64,000 nucleotides of DNA, taken from NCBI GenBank assembly GCA_002914805.1, contig JXTB01000392.1:323345-387344 (forward strand), written 5' to 3'. Under the pieces are notes generated by a model. That model worked only from the letters and a program-made list of their open reading frames with translations. It did no database searches and was not told the origin of the DNA. The DNA is from Parasponia andersonii (lineage: Eukaryota; Streptophyta; Magnoliopsida; Rosales; Cannabaceae). This document shows positions 11,909 through 24,055 of the stretch, piece by piece (the first letter of the stretch is position 1; every line of letters starts with the position of its first letter). The position numbers and the translations under genes are program-made.

Positions 11909-12711
11909 TAGAGATGGTAAAATAAGTGAGTCGGGTTGTCTAAGAAAACATATCAGTCTGACTCAAAAATTTAAAAAAAGAGCCCGACTCGTAGACCCAT
12001 CAGACTCCTTGGCCAGCTGAGTCGAGTCCGGAATAAGCCCGTTTTAAACAAAGAAAATAATAAGATTATTATATGTATAATTAGTTAAAAATATTAGAAA
12101 TTAAAAAAAATTATGAAAAATAAATAATATGCTATGTTTTTTTCCTATTGAAAAAAATTTAAAAATAACTATGTAAGTTATAAGTAAATAAATTGAATAT
12201 TTGATAAAAAAAAATTTTAAATCCCTAATAAAATTATTTAGAATTAAATTGAAATTTGAAAGTGTGAAAAAAAAAATGATGAGAGAATGTATATTTATAA
12301 GTATCAGAAAAATACATTTATTTTACTAATTTTTTTGTGACGAAATAGGTTGGCTCAAGTGATAAGAATACTCGTTACTTAGAATCTTGGTCCTAGGTTC
12401 GAGTCACATCAGGATAGGTGTGAAAACCTAATATCCTTAATGGGATGAGGATTGAGAAGTAATAAATATTTCTCTTTAATTTATAATATGTGAAGATCAT
12501 TAGTTAAGTCTACTTTAAAAAATATATATAAGTATTAAAAAAAAAATTTATTTAAATTTATTTAATAACATTTTTAGAAAAAAAGCCCAACTTAATTTTA
12601 CCCTGTAGACTAGGGCCAAGTTTGGACCCTTTCATTACAGGCTAGTTTGGACCAATTTGTGGGCCACAATAATAGGCCGCAGCTAGTTTGTTTGGTCTAG
12701 CTGCCACCTCT
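11909..12711. mobile_element. Non-autonomous hAT element (about 803 bp)
   Basis: The left end begins TAGAGATGGTAAAA and the right end, read backwards, begins AGAGGTGGCAGC. Both are typical of plant hAT termini. The 8-bp string AATTAAAA flanks it on both sides (11901-11908 and 12712-12719), the expected target duplication size, with a one-base ambiguity over the terminal T/A. Subterminal GC-richer blocks (GGGTTGTC, GAGTCGGG, GGCCAAG, GGGCCACA) resemble hAT transposase-binding regions. No transposase ORF is present. A SINE-like unit is nested inside. Confidence 0.7.
12340..12520 (+). mobile_element. tRNA-derived SINE-like element nested in the hAT element
   Basis: GGTTGGCTCAAGTGATAAGA resembles a pol III A box, and about 40 bp later TAGGTTCGAGTCAC is a good B box. 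The 3' part ends with ATTAGTTAAGTCTACTTTAAAA, which reappears almost unchanged at the end of the candidate at 47686-47815. A shared 3' tail with internal promoter boxes supports one SINE family. Confidence 0.6.
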
Positions 12712-12851
12712 AATTAAAACATATATTGACGCAATTTCTCATGTTTCCCAAATAATTTAGTAAAATCGGTTTCAGACGATGGAAAACAAATATAATAATT
12801 TAAACATGAGAAGTGGGATACGTTAGTGTAATTTGTGCAGATAGAAATGTC

Positions 12852-13000
12852 TATGTTGTGGTTAATGTGCAAAGGATTTGAATCATTAATTAATGCCGAT
12901 AAATTTATGTTGTGGTTAATGTGCTAATGATTTGAATCATTAGTGCCAATAAATTTTGTTGTGGTTAAGTGCAAATGATTTGAATAATTGGTGCGATCAT
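12852..13000 (+). repeat. Three tandem units of about 50 bp
   Basis: The unit starts TATGTTGTGGTTAATGTGC and continues with GATTTGAATCATTA and GTGCCAATAAATT. Copies start near 12852, 12905 and 12953, the last more diverged. No gene association is seen. Confidence 0.75.
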
Positions 13001-13297
13001 TTTTTTTTTTTTTTTACTATTCTTAATCTGCTCACAACGAGGGCAAAATTATATAGTATATAGTTAATGACATTAGTGTCACTTTCCAATTAAATTAACT
13101 AATTCATGTGTGATATAATTAATTCAATTAAATAATCATAATATTGAAAAAATAATGTTATAGTTGGTAACAATAATAATATTTTTCTTTCTTTAATTGG
13201 AGTAGTACTACTCATTTGATAATATTAAGACAATTTTGCAAAATATTTTATAATAAAGGCAACCTTCAAAAAGTTTATTGCTTACGAGAAATTTCTG

Positions 13298-13420
13298 CAC
13301 TACAAGAAATGAGGTTTCACTAAAGTACTAAAAGTCGTCACAATACAATTTCAGTGACAACACAAAAATTTGGCATTCAGAGACAACAAAGTCGCCATTA
13401 CACATTTGAAAGTAGACAAA
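13298..13420 (+). mobile_element. CACTA-type transposon terminus
   Basis: CACTACAAGAAATGAGG at 13298 is the En/Spm-family terminal motif (CACTACAAGAAA). It is followed by subterminal GTCGTC/GTGACAAC/GTCGCC strings of the usual kind up to about 13580. I did not find the matching inverted end TTTCTTGTAGTG downstream, so this is one end of a truncated or rearranged copy. Confidence 0.6.
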
Positions 13421-16400
13421 AATAATGTATTGATGTGGCGGAAGTAGATTTGGCAATGACTTTCTTTTTTTTTTTTTTTTTAATATGTTGTCATTAATTT
13501 TCTTATTTTAGTGATGATGTCCTTAATTAGAAAAAGTCGTTGACGATGATATATGACGTTAGATTTTCTTTTTAAATATAACAACGTAGTCATGACAATT
13601 GCCGGGGCTAAAAGCGAAAAATATATTTATCAAACAAATAAACTATAAAATAAAATAAATATTAAATTCAACAAATTTAATTACTATATATGGTTCTTTG
13701 TGTAGGACAAAACTGGACAAATATTTATAAGCCAAACAGAAATTAAATAATTAAATTAATTATAACATGATTATATTATCAATAATATAATTAAATAATT
13801 AAAATTATAAATAAAATAATTCTAACTAAAACAATAGTATTAAAGCTATAATTTTGGTTATAGATTATAACAACTATCTGAAGTACCAAGCTAAGTACAA
13901 AGCACGTCCGTCTTCCAAGTTGTTTACATGTTAGTACCAAGCTAAGTACAAAATTTCTATTTTGGGCGAATTGAATATCGCTATAACTCATTAGAATAAA
14001 AAGAGAGAGAATTTAAAGAAATGAATAAATTATTTCTCAAAGTGTAAATAATTTGAAGAACCTAAGCTTCTTTATATAGATTTCCACTTTCAATATTTTT
14101 AATTCACAAACAGTGTGAGACTTTTTTCACTTACTATTCATGATATATATATATATTTTAATACTAATGAGTCTATTTTGAGTATTAATTTCTGATTCAT
14201 CTAAAATTCATTTTAAGTATATTAGTATACACTTTAGAAGTACTCGTCAAGTAGATCAACGATCAACAATTTACCACGAGCATTAAAAATACTAATAAGG
14301 CTCTCAATTATGTGCTTTAAAATGATTGTTTTCTACCATTTTTTCAACACTTTGTACATTCAATTTAATTTTAACAAATTCCTCCTCGCAGTGCTCACCA
14401 ACATTACTCTCACCCTCGACATGGGGTGCAGGTTAGCTTAGAGGGTAGGCAATTTTAGAGATAGAATTGCATGTCTCAACGGAGGAGGTGACATGATGAA
14501 GCTAGGTACAAGGTGTTGGAGACTTTGTAAGGCAGCCTTTAGGGTTCGATACACATAACATGTATCAGATTCCGTAATTAACTTTGCCTATCTGTCATAT
14601 ACTCTTTACTCCATGTCATATAGCCCTGTTTGGTGGCAGGACAGGACAATGGAAAGGGACTGGACTAAATAGTTTGATCCCATGTTTGGGTATTTTGGTA
14701 GATTGAAAAAAATAATCCAGTTTCTAAAATATATAATACTCCTTTATTGGGACTAAATAGTCTTACTTAGAACTTGAATTTATTTAGTCCCAAAAACCAT
14801 GACTTTTTTTTTTGCAAAACAAAATAGTTTTTATCTTTTGTATATTCTTAAATAAAAAAATGTATATCCCATTCTATTTTTTAAAAATAAACATATAATA
14901 ATAATTATTTATTTTATTATTATTTAATTTTTTCTTTCTAATTTACGAAATATTTATCTTCTTATTTCATAAAAAATATTGTGAAAACTACGTTAATAAA
15001 ATTTTTATTATGTATTTATACTCTAGTCTTGAGTTACACCAAACACAGTACAATACTAAATAGTTAAATTCAATCCAATCCAACCATGCACGAGCCGATA
15101 CTGTCGCACCTCGTATTGTAACATCATATCACCAAAATGAAACATATGGCAAAATTCAAAAGTGTTTAACTTATTGGCAGATAGACTTCGTATATCGGTC
15201 TATATATATATATATATATATATATAGTTTTCAATCTAGTAGGTATTGTGTTTTTTTACTTATTTATAGGTATTTTTTTAGCCGTTGGATCATGATCTAA
15301 CGACTATTATAACTTGAGTAGTTAGAAAAAAATAAAAATAAATATCTATTATTTGAAAAAAAATTTCTTTTTTTTTTTTTTATCATAATGGCCAAAACAA
15401 TAAATAGAGATGGATTTTAAAAAATGCCTAACGAACTGCTGCCTATGTGTGTGTGTTTGTGTGTGTATATGAGTCATTTGTTCCTACAAAGAGATACTTT
15501 TGTGGTTTTATTGATTTAGTTTGATTATTATTTATCCCATTTATTGTCTGGTCAGAAATTTTGTTGCAAGGAAGACAACGCACGCCTAACCTGACAGCCT
15601 AAGGGCCGGAAAGAAAGGCTTCTACATGAACTTGTAGCCCACATAAATAGGTAACCTACAAATTTCTACAATGGTCTCTTTTTCACCCTCCAAGTCCAGG
15701 CTCCGAATATGTTATTTGCCCCGTAAGGGAAAAAAAAAAACGAAAAGAAAAGAAAATGAAGCAATTAGCTAGACAACTATGTAGTTTTCATGAACCCTGC
15801 TAGCTGGAAACTTTTCTGTTTATTCACGCTCAAAGAATAAAAGAGTTGATGTTGATTGTTGACACTCTAGGTGGCAACCCGGACTTCAACATAATAATTG
15901 GTAAAATTCAGTTGATGAAAGACAATCAAACTAGAATATACGGGGGAATCTGAAGATATTCATGGTGTCAAAGAATCACATATATGAATATATAATATCA
16001 TTCAGCATTGCCATATGGTAACATAAGACTCATTTAAAAGCTTGCATTTATTTTTAATATTGCAAAATAACCTCCACATTATAAGTTGCACCCATTAACT
16101 GAGGAAAAACATCAAAAATCTTTCTTTAGCAAAATTCCACTTTACACCTTGCATATGTTCAATTTATCAAATTAGGTTAAAACTATCCCTTCTAAATAAT
16201 TTCTATTGATTTTTGTCAATTTTTATTTGAAAATGACCAGAATGCTCTAGGTCAAATAGTCACATTATTTTCTATTAAACTTAGAGCCAAATAACTTATA
16301 TAGTAAAAACCCAAATTTATTTTTAAAATAAATCTACGAAAAGTGTGTTTCTTTTTGTTGTTGTTTGGTTATTTGAGTCCTAACTATTTAATTAATTTTA

Positions 16401-16450
16401 ACCAACAGTTTTAACATGATTATGATTTCGCGCGCACACACATATATCTA

Positions 16451-16490
<40 letters not shown>

Positions 16491-17340
16491 CGGCTAAATT
16501 TGACCAAGGTATAATTTTTATCCAATCTGTTAAATTGAAATGATACATTTTGTATTTATTTTTAAACTTAAGATCGGAGTTAGAATTTTTCTAAAACATA
16601 ATAGAATTTTGCTCAAACATAGTAGAATTTTTTGACATTTTTCCATTCATTAATGAGGCGAACTAATAGCGTTGCTTTGAGTCTTTGAAGTATGATCTAT
16701 TAGTACTACACATGCATGCCAACCTATTTGAACAAAGCACTCTAAACTGATATGCTGTGACATCTTGTCGTACTGTGACATATTCTCATCTTTTATGTGA
16801 CGAAATACTAATAAGAAATGAATACGATCCATAGTTAAAGTAACACACATATATATACGGGATCTCTAGCATTATTCATGTATATGGATATATATCTATA
16901 TATATATTAATAAATTGATATGAATGGAATTTAAAACTTTTAAACATAAACTAATTACGCCAAACAGAAGTACAGTGATGAGAATATGTACCATGCATCA
17001 TGCATGCGGATACTTTGTATATAGCCCTGCAGCTATATATATAGCGGGTCATTCATATTCATGATGTGCATAAATATATAGCTAGGCTTTTAAGGCTGCG
17101 CGCGCTGGTGATAATCTGTTAACATGACATGTAAAGATTTTGGTTCCTGACTATATCTAGCTAGATGATGTATCAGAATTTATCATGGGCATCATTAACA
17201 TACTTTGAAATCCAACCGTTGAAAACTACATCAACCAAAAACAGAAAAAAAAAAAAAAAGAAAGAAGCTTCTTTAGAATATAACGAGAAAAATGTAGAGG
17301 CGAACTAACATGGGGTGTGGAAAAAAATAAATGGGATTGG
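13421..17340. other. Long intergenic region with MITE-like pieces
   Basis: No gene is visible. It contains a repeated AGTACCAAGCTAAGTACAAA motif (about 13880 and 13933) and a PIF/Harbinger-looking segment at about 14622-15090, whose left end AGCCCTGTTTGGTGGCAGG and right end ...CACCAAACACAGTA are roughly inverted. It also has an AT run at 15200-15226 followed by a MITE, and another AT run at 16453-16486. From 16850 to 17200 there are several palindromic GCATGC/CTAGCTAG clusters of unclear meaning. Confidence 0.45.
15222..15447 (+). mobile_element. MITE of the 53-kb family, diverged copy
   Basis: TTTTCAATCTAGTAGGTATT at the left, the internal block TTTAGCCGTTGGATCATGAT, and ATGCCTAACGAACTGCTGCC at the right match the layout of the MITEs at 53129-53632. 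The termini are roughly inverted. It sits beside an AT microsatellite, as the other copies do. Confidence 0.55.
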
Positions 17341-17344
17341 AATT

Positions 17345-17593
17345 GGGCACGTGAGAAGGAGAAAAAGTGGTTTTGGCTTGTCTAGTTATAGAAAATCCAC
17401 CTTCTTTCCTTTTGCCGATCTTGGAACTCTCCTACGAACCTCTGAGGACTGAGGAGTTCTTTTCTTTTGAAACTCTACGATAAGACCTCCTAGCACTCTC
17501 ATCGATTGAAGAAATTTTATTTGGGGTCTAGTAGTGGTGGAGTTCCTTTATGCCTTGAGCCGCTTCTCAAGAGAATCTCTCTCAGAAAAAAAT
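17345..17593 (+). other. Possible orphan 5' exon upstream of the TFL1-like gene
   Basis: This GC-richer block starts beside a G-box (CACGTG, about 17349) and a stretch that looks like a leader. It ends AAAAAAATG directly followed by GTAAGT, a strong plant splice donor. An ATG immediately before an intron is known from some plant housekeeping genes. No matching coding exon was found before the TFL1-like promoter, so it may be a non-coding leader, a broken gene or chance. Confidence 0.25.
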
Positions 17594-18267
17594 GGTAAGT
17601 ATTCCTTTTTCTTTCTATAAACATGAAACTTAGACAGATTCTTTTAGAGATATGTAAATATATATATTGAAACTCAATGTCTTCGTTTCCTTAATTGCAA
17701 AAGCTAAGTTTCCTTTAATAGGCCTTGTGAATGTTCAAGAAGAAAAGAACCCATTAGAGTTTTTTTCATGTACATAGTTTTTCGCTAAAAGAACAGATCA
17801 GTACTTGACAACTTGCATGTTGAGGACCCTACATTTAGAACTTAAAAATAAAAATATAATGCCTTTTAAAATTTTAACTTTTTTATTTTTTTATTTTTTT
17901 TTAGTTGGGCATACAGCCAATCAAGAACCGATTCCAGGGACCCAATATAACCATATAACATAGTAGCTTCACTATAATGTATATAAGATATCATAGAAAA
18001 TAAAAGCACTACTAGTACTATACTCTTTCTGCTATTTGATGTGCCACAGGGATTGAAAGAGAGGGGAAAGAAAGAATGGGAGGTGGGGAGCACATAGCTA
18101 GCTAAGTAGTGATTTTAAAAAAAAAAAATTTCCTTCTATGTTTCCAATATTCTATTCTTTAATTATTTACAATAACATTATTCTTGTTCTCCCCACAAAA
18201 AAACCCACATTAGATCTAGAGTAAAATAAGTTACAAGGAGTGAGATCAGGTACTGTACTTGAGACAC

Positions 18268-18275
18268 TATAAATA
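18268..18275 (+). promoter_or_regulatory. TATA box of the TFL1/CEN-like gene
   Basis: TATAAATA lies 141 bp upstream of the ATG, in the context CACTATAAATACAAGG. The intervening leader has no upstream ATG in good context and ends in a CT-rich tract common in plant 5' UTRs. Confidence 0.7.
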
Positions 18276-18415
18276 CAAGGCTTGCTAGTTACATTCTCGT
18301 TAAGAACTAACTCTCATTCAATTCCTTGGTTTTCTGACTTGTCTTTATCCAATATTATTGTTTCCAAGGACTTAAAGTCTAACTCTCTCTCTTTCTCTCT
18401 CTGATCTCTAGTGTT

Positions 18416-18694
18416 ATGGCAAGAATGCCATCAGAGCCTCTAGTGGTTGGGAGAGTGATTGGAGATGTTCTTGACTCTTTCACTCCAACCATAAAAATGT
18501 CTGTCTCTTATAACAAGAAGCAAGTCTGTAACGGACATGAGCTCTTTCCTTCAGCTGTCACCACCAAACCTAGGGTTGAGATTCAAGGAGCTGATATGAG
18601 ATCTTTCTTTACTCTGGTAAATATATACATATATATATATATATATATCATAATTTTCTTCGTTTCCCATCTCTTGTAATTATAGGTTATAGTT

Positions 18695-18729
<35 letters not shown>

Positions 18730-19858
18730 TCACCTATGTTAAATATAATTTGATTTGTTTAGATCTATAGATATCAAGGGTTTGTGTTAATTTCTGTAAA
18801 TATTTTAATTATGCATGAGAACCCTTCCTGCTGGTTTGTTTATTTATTTATTTATTTTGGTATTTACTCTTATAATAATTTATTGCAGGTTATGACAGAC
18901 CCAGATTTTCCTGGTCCGAGTGATCCTTACTTAAGGGAGCACCTGCACTGGTATAATTATATTCTACAATAAAAACAGCAACAATGAATATATCCATTAA
19001 GATTTATAAGTAATTTTGGCTTAATTAACAAAACTAGAATGAGAAGATTAAGTACTAGATTGTTTGGTCCATTAAACATAATTTTACTTCCTAAATTATA
19101 CCTATAATTGCTCATAAACTCCCCAACGGTGTCTTTGTAGTAAATAAGGCGTTGGTATATGTTTTACAAAAAGTATGAACTTGGCAATAATACATGTAGA
19201 CATACACACATATGTTAAAAGCACTTGTTTTATTTTTTATTTTTATGATAAAGCTAGTAATTTTTAAGAATTCATGCATACAGATCTGAGAATGGATCAT
19301 TATTCTCAAAATTGTAGATTACATGGATGCATATTATTCACAAAAAAAAAATTAAAAAAGAAAGTGAAGGAAATAAGGACCTTTCATGATTACATGTTTT
19401 AATTAAACATTTTTAAGAAGACATAGTTGTCAAATATAGTAAGAAACTAATTTTTCATACTTCTCACTTTGAGCATGGACAGGATTGTGACAGACATACC
19501 TGGTACCACAGATGCCACATTTGGTAGGTCCATTACCATAACCAATGTTAATGCACTACTATAACACTACTACGAGAATATAAGTACTGATCAATTTTCT
19601 TTATGTTCTTTTTCTTTTGGTCATGATTAAAATAAAATAGGGAGAGAAGTAGTGAGCTACGAGATCCCAAAGCCAAATATAGGGATCCATAGGTTTGTGT
19701 TTGTCCTGTTCAAGCAGAAATGCCGAGACTCGGTGACTCCACCACCTTCGAGGGATCAGTTCAACACCAAAAACTTCGCTGCTCAAAACGACCTCGGCCT
19801 TCCTGTCGCTGCCGTTTACTTTAACGCTCAGAGAGAAACGGCAGCAAGAAGACGCTAG
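18416..19858 (+). CDS. TFL1/CEN-like: TERMINAL FLOWER 1/CENTRORADIALIS-type PEBP protein, 173 aa
   Basis: Exons are 18416-18616 (201 bp), 18889-18950 (62 bp), 19483-19523 (41 bp) and 19641-19858 (218 bp). The 62- and 41-bp middle exons are the invariant sizes of the FT/TFL1 family. The product keeps the PEBP ligand-pocket motifs [10 protein letters not shown] and GIHRFVF. Two residues mark it as a floral repressor of the TFL1 side rather than FT: His85 in REHLHW (equivalent to TFL1 His88, FT Tyr85) and Asp140 in SRDQF (TFL1 Asp144, FT Gln140). The N-terminus [20 protein letters not shown] and C-terminus ETAARRR are of the CEN/TFL1 clade, not BFT or MFT. By family knowledge it binds FD-type bZIP factors via 14-3-3 proteins and maintains indeterminate meristems. 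An AT dinucleotide run lies in intron 1. A tandem duplication lies about 430 bp after the stop. Confidence 0.95.
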
Positions 19859-21428
19859 CCTAGCTAGCTCAAAAACTAGCTCAAATCAATAATAAAGCAC
19901 TACGTCCTAATTTGATCGTCGTCCGTTTAAATTATGAATGTTATTAATCACCTCAATTCATAATATTTATAGAAATAAATTGATGTGGGGGTATAAGTTT
20001 CTACTTTCTAGTTCATGTATTATGCTAATAATTATAAGGCTTTGTTATTGAATGTATTTTGTTAGAGTTTGTTAATGTGTCCAAAACATATGTACTCATA
20101 TATATATATATATGTATTAAATATTAATGTAACATGTATCTAAGCTCTCAGCTCGGCAGTAGTACTATCGGCTTCCTCTGTGCGTGACTCCATCAGTGCT
20201 TTGAACCTTCGGTTATTGGCTTTCATCTAAAAAAGGTAGCTACTGAAATGACTACCACTCAGACTCTCTCTCTCTCTCTCTCTCTTCATTCTTCTCTATT
20301 TGTACATTATATGTATCAATGTATGTGCTATATCCAAAGGGGTCTGACTTATCTTCAACCGGACAATAATAACATGGCACGTGTTTATGGCACCTCTCTC
20401 CTCATTCTTCTCTATTTGTACATTATATGTATCAATGTATGTGCTATATCCCTAGGTTCTCACTTATTTTCAACCGGACAATAATAACATGGCACGTGTT
20501 TATGGCACCAAGCACGTATGTTGGTGACCCCGTCTTAACTCTATTTTTCCTGCCTATTGGGGTTTCAACTTTTTGGTCTTTGTCAAGTCCAAGCTTATAG
20601 ATTAGTATGCATATTAGTAGTTATATGTGTGTATGTGCATAAGAGGAAGAAACAAACCGTACCTGGCAATCATGTCGATATATCATTTCCAATCTTTTTC
20701 TTTTTCAATTGCGTGCTTAATAATCTTTTTACAGGCTTTTCTGGAAGATGCTTTCTTAATATATAATTTGTACGTGTGTCGCATCTTTTTTCGTGCTTTT
20801 GTGCCTTACCATGGTTTCCAAATATAGAAGCCAGTTTCTAATATGGGAAATAAACGAACATATGTTTTTTTGTTTATTTTTATATATAGTTGACCCTCCA
20901 AGAAAATATATATTCATGTTTAGAAAACCGAAAACCCTACTTCATGAATATTAATCACTCTGTAAGTATTGGGGTTTAACTAGTATCCATGTGTTGATGA
21001 TCTTAGATACGCATAATTTTCTTCAAGTCGCTGATATGTAGAAAAGTCAAAAGGTTCAAATTAAATGTCCCCACATTTTTTTAGTTTGCATGATATGTAT
21101 CAGAGAAACCATTCTATGGTCTAATAATGGAACATGTAAGTCTTATCTGCTGGGGATAGAGATCTTTTGCACTGATATATATTATACTTTCAGATAAATG
21201 TATTACGCTTGGAAACATATGTTATTGATCCTAAGTGCTTGAAATCCATTAATTTAAGACTATTGACGCGACATTCATTAAATAGTTAATCGGTAAATAT
21301 AATATCAGATACATTCATTTATTGCATATATACATATATTTACACGTATATACATATACTTACACATATATACACGTTGCGCGAGAATTATTGAAAAAAC
21401 CCAAGTGCTTGAAATTTAAGACATGTAT
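19859..21428. other. 3' flank of the TFL1/CEN-like gene
   Basis: This should hold the 3' UTR and any downstream regulatory DNA. It contains a CT run (20263-20284), the 116-bp tandem duplication described separately, and ordinary AT-rich sequence. No other gene is evident. Confidence 0.5.
20287..20510 (+). repeat. 116-bp tandem duplication downstream of TFL1/CEN-like gene
   Basis: Copy 1 runs 20287-20402 and copy 2 from 20403 to about 20510. Both begin CATTCTTCTCTATTTGTACA and contain CAACCGGACAATAATAACAT and GGCACGTGTTTATGGCACC. The copies differ at only a few bases, so the event is recent. Each copy holds a CACGTG G-box. Confidence 0.9.
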
Positions 21429-24055
21429 AGTCATGACTCGGTAGACGTAAAATCCTAAATTTTATAAGGGTAAAAGTATAATTTTTTGTTAATTGTAATT
21501 TTGAATTCTTGAGTATTTAATTAATTAAATTTAAAATAAATGTGGACACATTTGAGTCTAAGTGCATTGGGGGTAAAAATGGAAAAGAAAATATAAACTC
21601 AGGACAAAAATATAAATAAGAGAAGGAATAAGTGAAATAATCTTTTAAAAATTTGTGGTCGAAGTAAAATTTCGAAAAATTATTTAGTCAAATCAGATAA
21701 TATCACATGTCTTACTATCTAAAGTTTCAAAAAATTATATTTAAATCCACAGAAAATCTCTCGTTCTCCCCCGAGATCCCCTTGCCATTTTCGAAAATTT
21801 CTCCACCACTGCACTATTCATGCGCGAGCAACCCGGCCACCAAACAGCTCGACGCGCCATCCCGCATCCTTGCCCGACCTCTGACAATGCGATGCCTATA
21901 ACCGCCACACTATTTCGCCACCAATAGCTTAAGATTCGATCATTCGAAGCTTCTACCTGCCGATCGACATTTTGCTCGTCGTTTCTCCATTCTAGCGTCT
22001 GATCAACCTACCGTCAACACTGTTCATCTCATCTTGACACCAGCTTTCATTTTTGGCCACCCACAGCTTCTAACTCGGCTCCAGTGAGAAGTTAGTTATT
22101 GTAGCAATTTATTTTAATATTAAATTTTGTGTAATTTTTATAATTATTTTAGAAATGGATTATTTATCTTGAGAAAATTATATCACGTGAAAGAGGAGAT
22201 TGAAATAAGGATAATTATAATTTTAAAGTGTTGAAACGGTATACAGAAATGCGTTAATTTTTAAATTGAAAAAGGGGTATTTTTCTAAATATTTTCAAAA
22301 TGCAATATTTTTCTAAATATTTTCAAAATGCAATATTTTATATTTTTTAGATTTTTAGCCTATTTAGTGCTGTGGACCTCAAAACTGAGTTCTGACTTTG
22401 AATTTAAACTAAATGAGGTCGGGACACGAATTTTGATATAAAATATCACTATATTTTGGAATGACACGAAAATCGAGAAAATGATTTGTGAATAGTTGTT
22501 TTATGTGCCATAAGCTAGTCCCGCGCTGGGGACTCATTTTTGACAAACTATATGTCTAATCTAGTGTTTTTGAGTGCTTTAAATTTAGTGGTGACCTTTG
22601 TTACTCAATCTGAGGATCCGTTTGGTAATTCACTTTTTCAAGTGAACGTGTCAAGATTCGGAAACGACCGTCTGAGTAACCAAGTAATAAATAGAAGACT
22701 TTTGTAGCGTCGATAGCTCGGTATAGCTACTATCTCGAGATAGGGATTCAATTTCCTTATTTTCTATTATGTTTTATTAAAATTGGAATTTATTTTGAAA
22801 AATGAAATTTCATGAGTTTATTAAATTAAATTATTTTAATGAACTGTGAACTTGTGAAACATTATAGATTGCCCTGGATATTTTAGGTATGATTTTGAAC
22901 AAGTTTTAAACTTGGGATTTGGTTAAACCATAGGAACTGTACTTTTGGATTTTCAAGTACAAAATAGATTTCTATTTAAAAATCAGAGTATGTCTAAAAT
23001 ATTAAACCATAATATGGTTGTTTGAGACTCTACATATTGCACATTTTTTATGATCATGCATGAGAGTCATATTAGGTATCACGGTGTTGTAGTAGGTGGA
23101 CTAGTACACCCACTTTCGGTGAGAGCCCGTAAACCCGCGCGAGGTATATTTTCTGACTATCTGCACTCGGTTGGTGTAGGCATTCGGTGCCCCTCCGACT
23201 CAGTAGGATTAGACACACGGGTATCCCTTCGGTTTTCAGAGATAAATATCAGATAGGGAGTACTCAATACATGTAGTATAAGTTGCTCTAGTCGTAATAA
23301 GATGATGATTTATGTGATGTGCATTATGCTTGTTTTATTATGATTTTCAATATGTTTGACCTTGATATCTAGTTTTCGTCTTTAGTATGACTTTCTGTAA
23401 TGATTTTCTACTTATGTTTTGAACACTTAATATTTATAAAAATATTTTCCAATACTACTAACAATGCAGATGTTTTGAGAATTATAAAAAAAAAATTCCC
23501 AAAAAAAGGTAATTGGATAACCTACTAGGCATTTTATGCTTATCCCCTACTTCTTCCCCTTTTTGAGTGTCGATTTATTTTGTGGTAATTATTCTGGTGA
23601 CTTGACAAGTATGTTTGGTATATACTTGCAATTTCAATCCTCGTCATTGGTTGGTTCGTACTTTGTATCATCTTCCTTTTCCTATGTCAAATTTATTTAG
23701 CCAATAGTATCATATTTACTAAGTGGATGTATAAGGATAAATTTTGTTATTAAATTGAGCTCTTAGAAATACAAATGATTTTATGTAAGTTGTTTGGATA
23801 CTGTATTCATTTTATTAAACTTCGTGATTTTAAATGAAAAGTTTCCAAATAAATTAAATGGAATTCCTCTAAATATTAAGTACATAATTTCTAGAGAATT
23901 TAAAAGTAATAAGAGAATTCTTATTTTTGAATTTTACCTACTTTTGAGGACTAAAAATTAAAATTTTAAATATTAAATTTGTTAGAATTTTATAAAAATT
24001 ACTGTTTCAACTTAAAATTACTAAAAATTACAGTTTTAGATTATCAGTCGTGACA
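21429..24055. mobile_element. Probable solo LTR, Del/Tekay-like gypsy, about 2.6 kb
   Basis: The left end AGTCATGACTCGG and right end AGTCGTGACA fit the TGTCACGACT...AGTCGTGACA inverted termini common in plant chromovirus LTRs, with one change at the left tip. The interior resembles such LTRs: GC-richer islands at 21800-22060 and 22590-22740, the block at 23050-23260 with CCCTCCGACTCAG, and near the right end ACCTACTAGGCATTTTATGC followed by TATCCCCTACTTCTTCCCC. No gag-pol or second LTR is attached. A clear 5-bp target duplication was not found, so the boundaries are approximate. Confidence 0.55.
22287..22350 (+). repeat. Short tandem pair in the solo LTR
   Basis: The string ATTTTCAAAATGCAATATTT occurs twice about 32 bp apart. 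It is a small internal duplication. Confidence 0.6.

Noticed and set aside
14415..14580. Possible SINE or tRNA gene (TTAGCTTAGAGGGTAGGC and GGGTTCGATAC)
   Set aside because: The box-like strings are over 110 bp apart, too far for a tRNA, and no cloverleaf or tail is evident.
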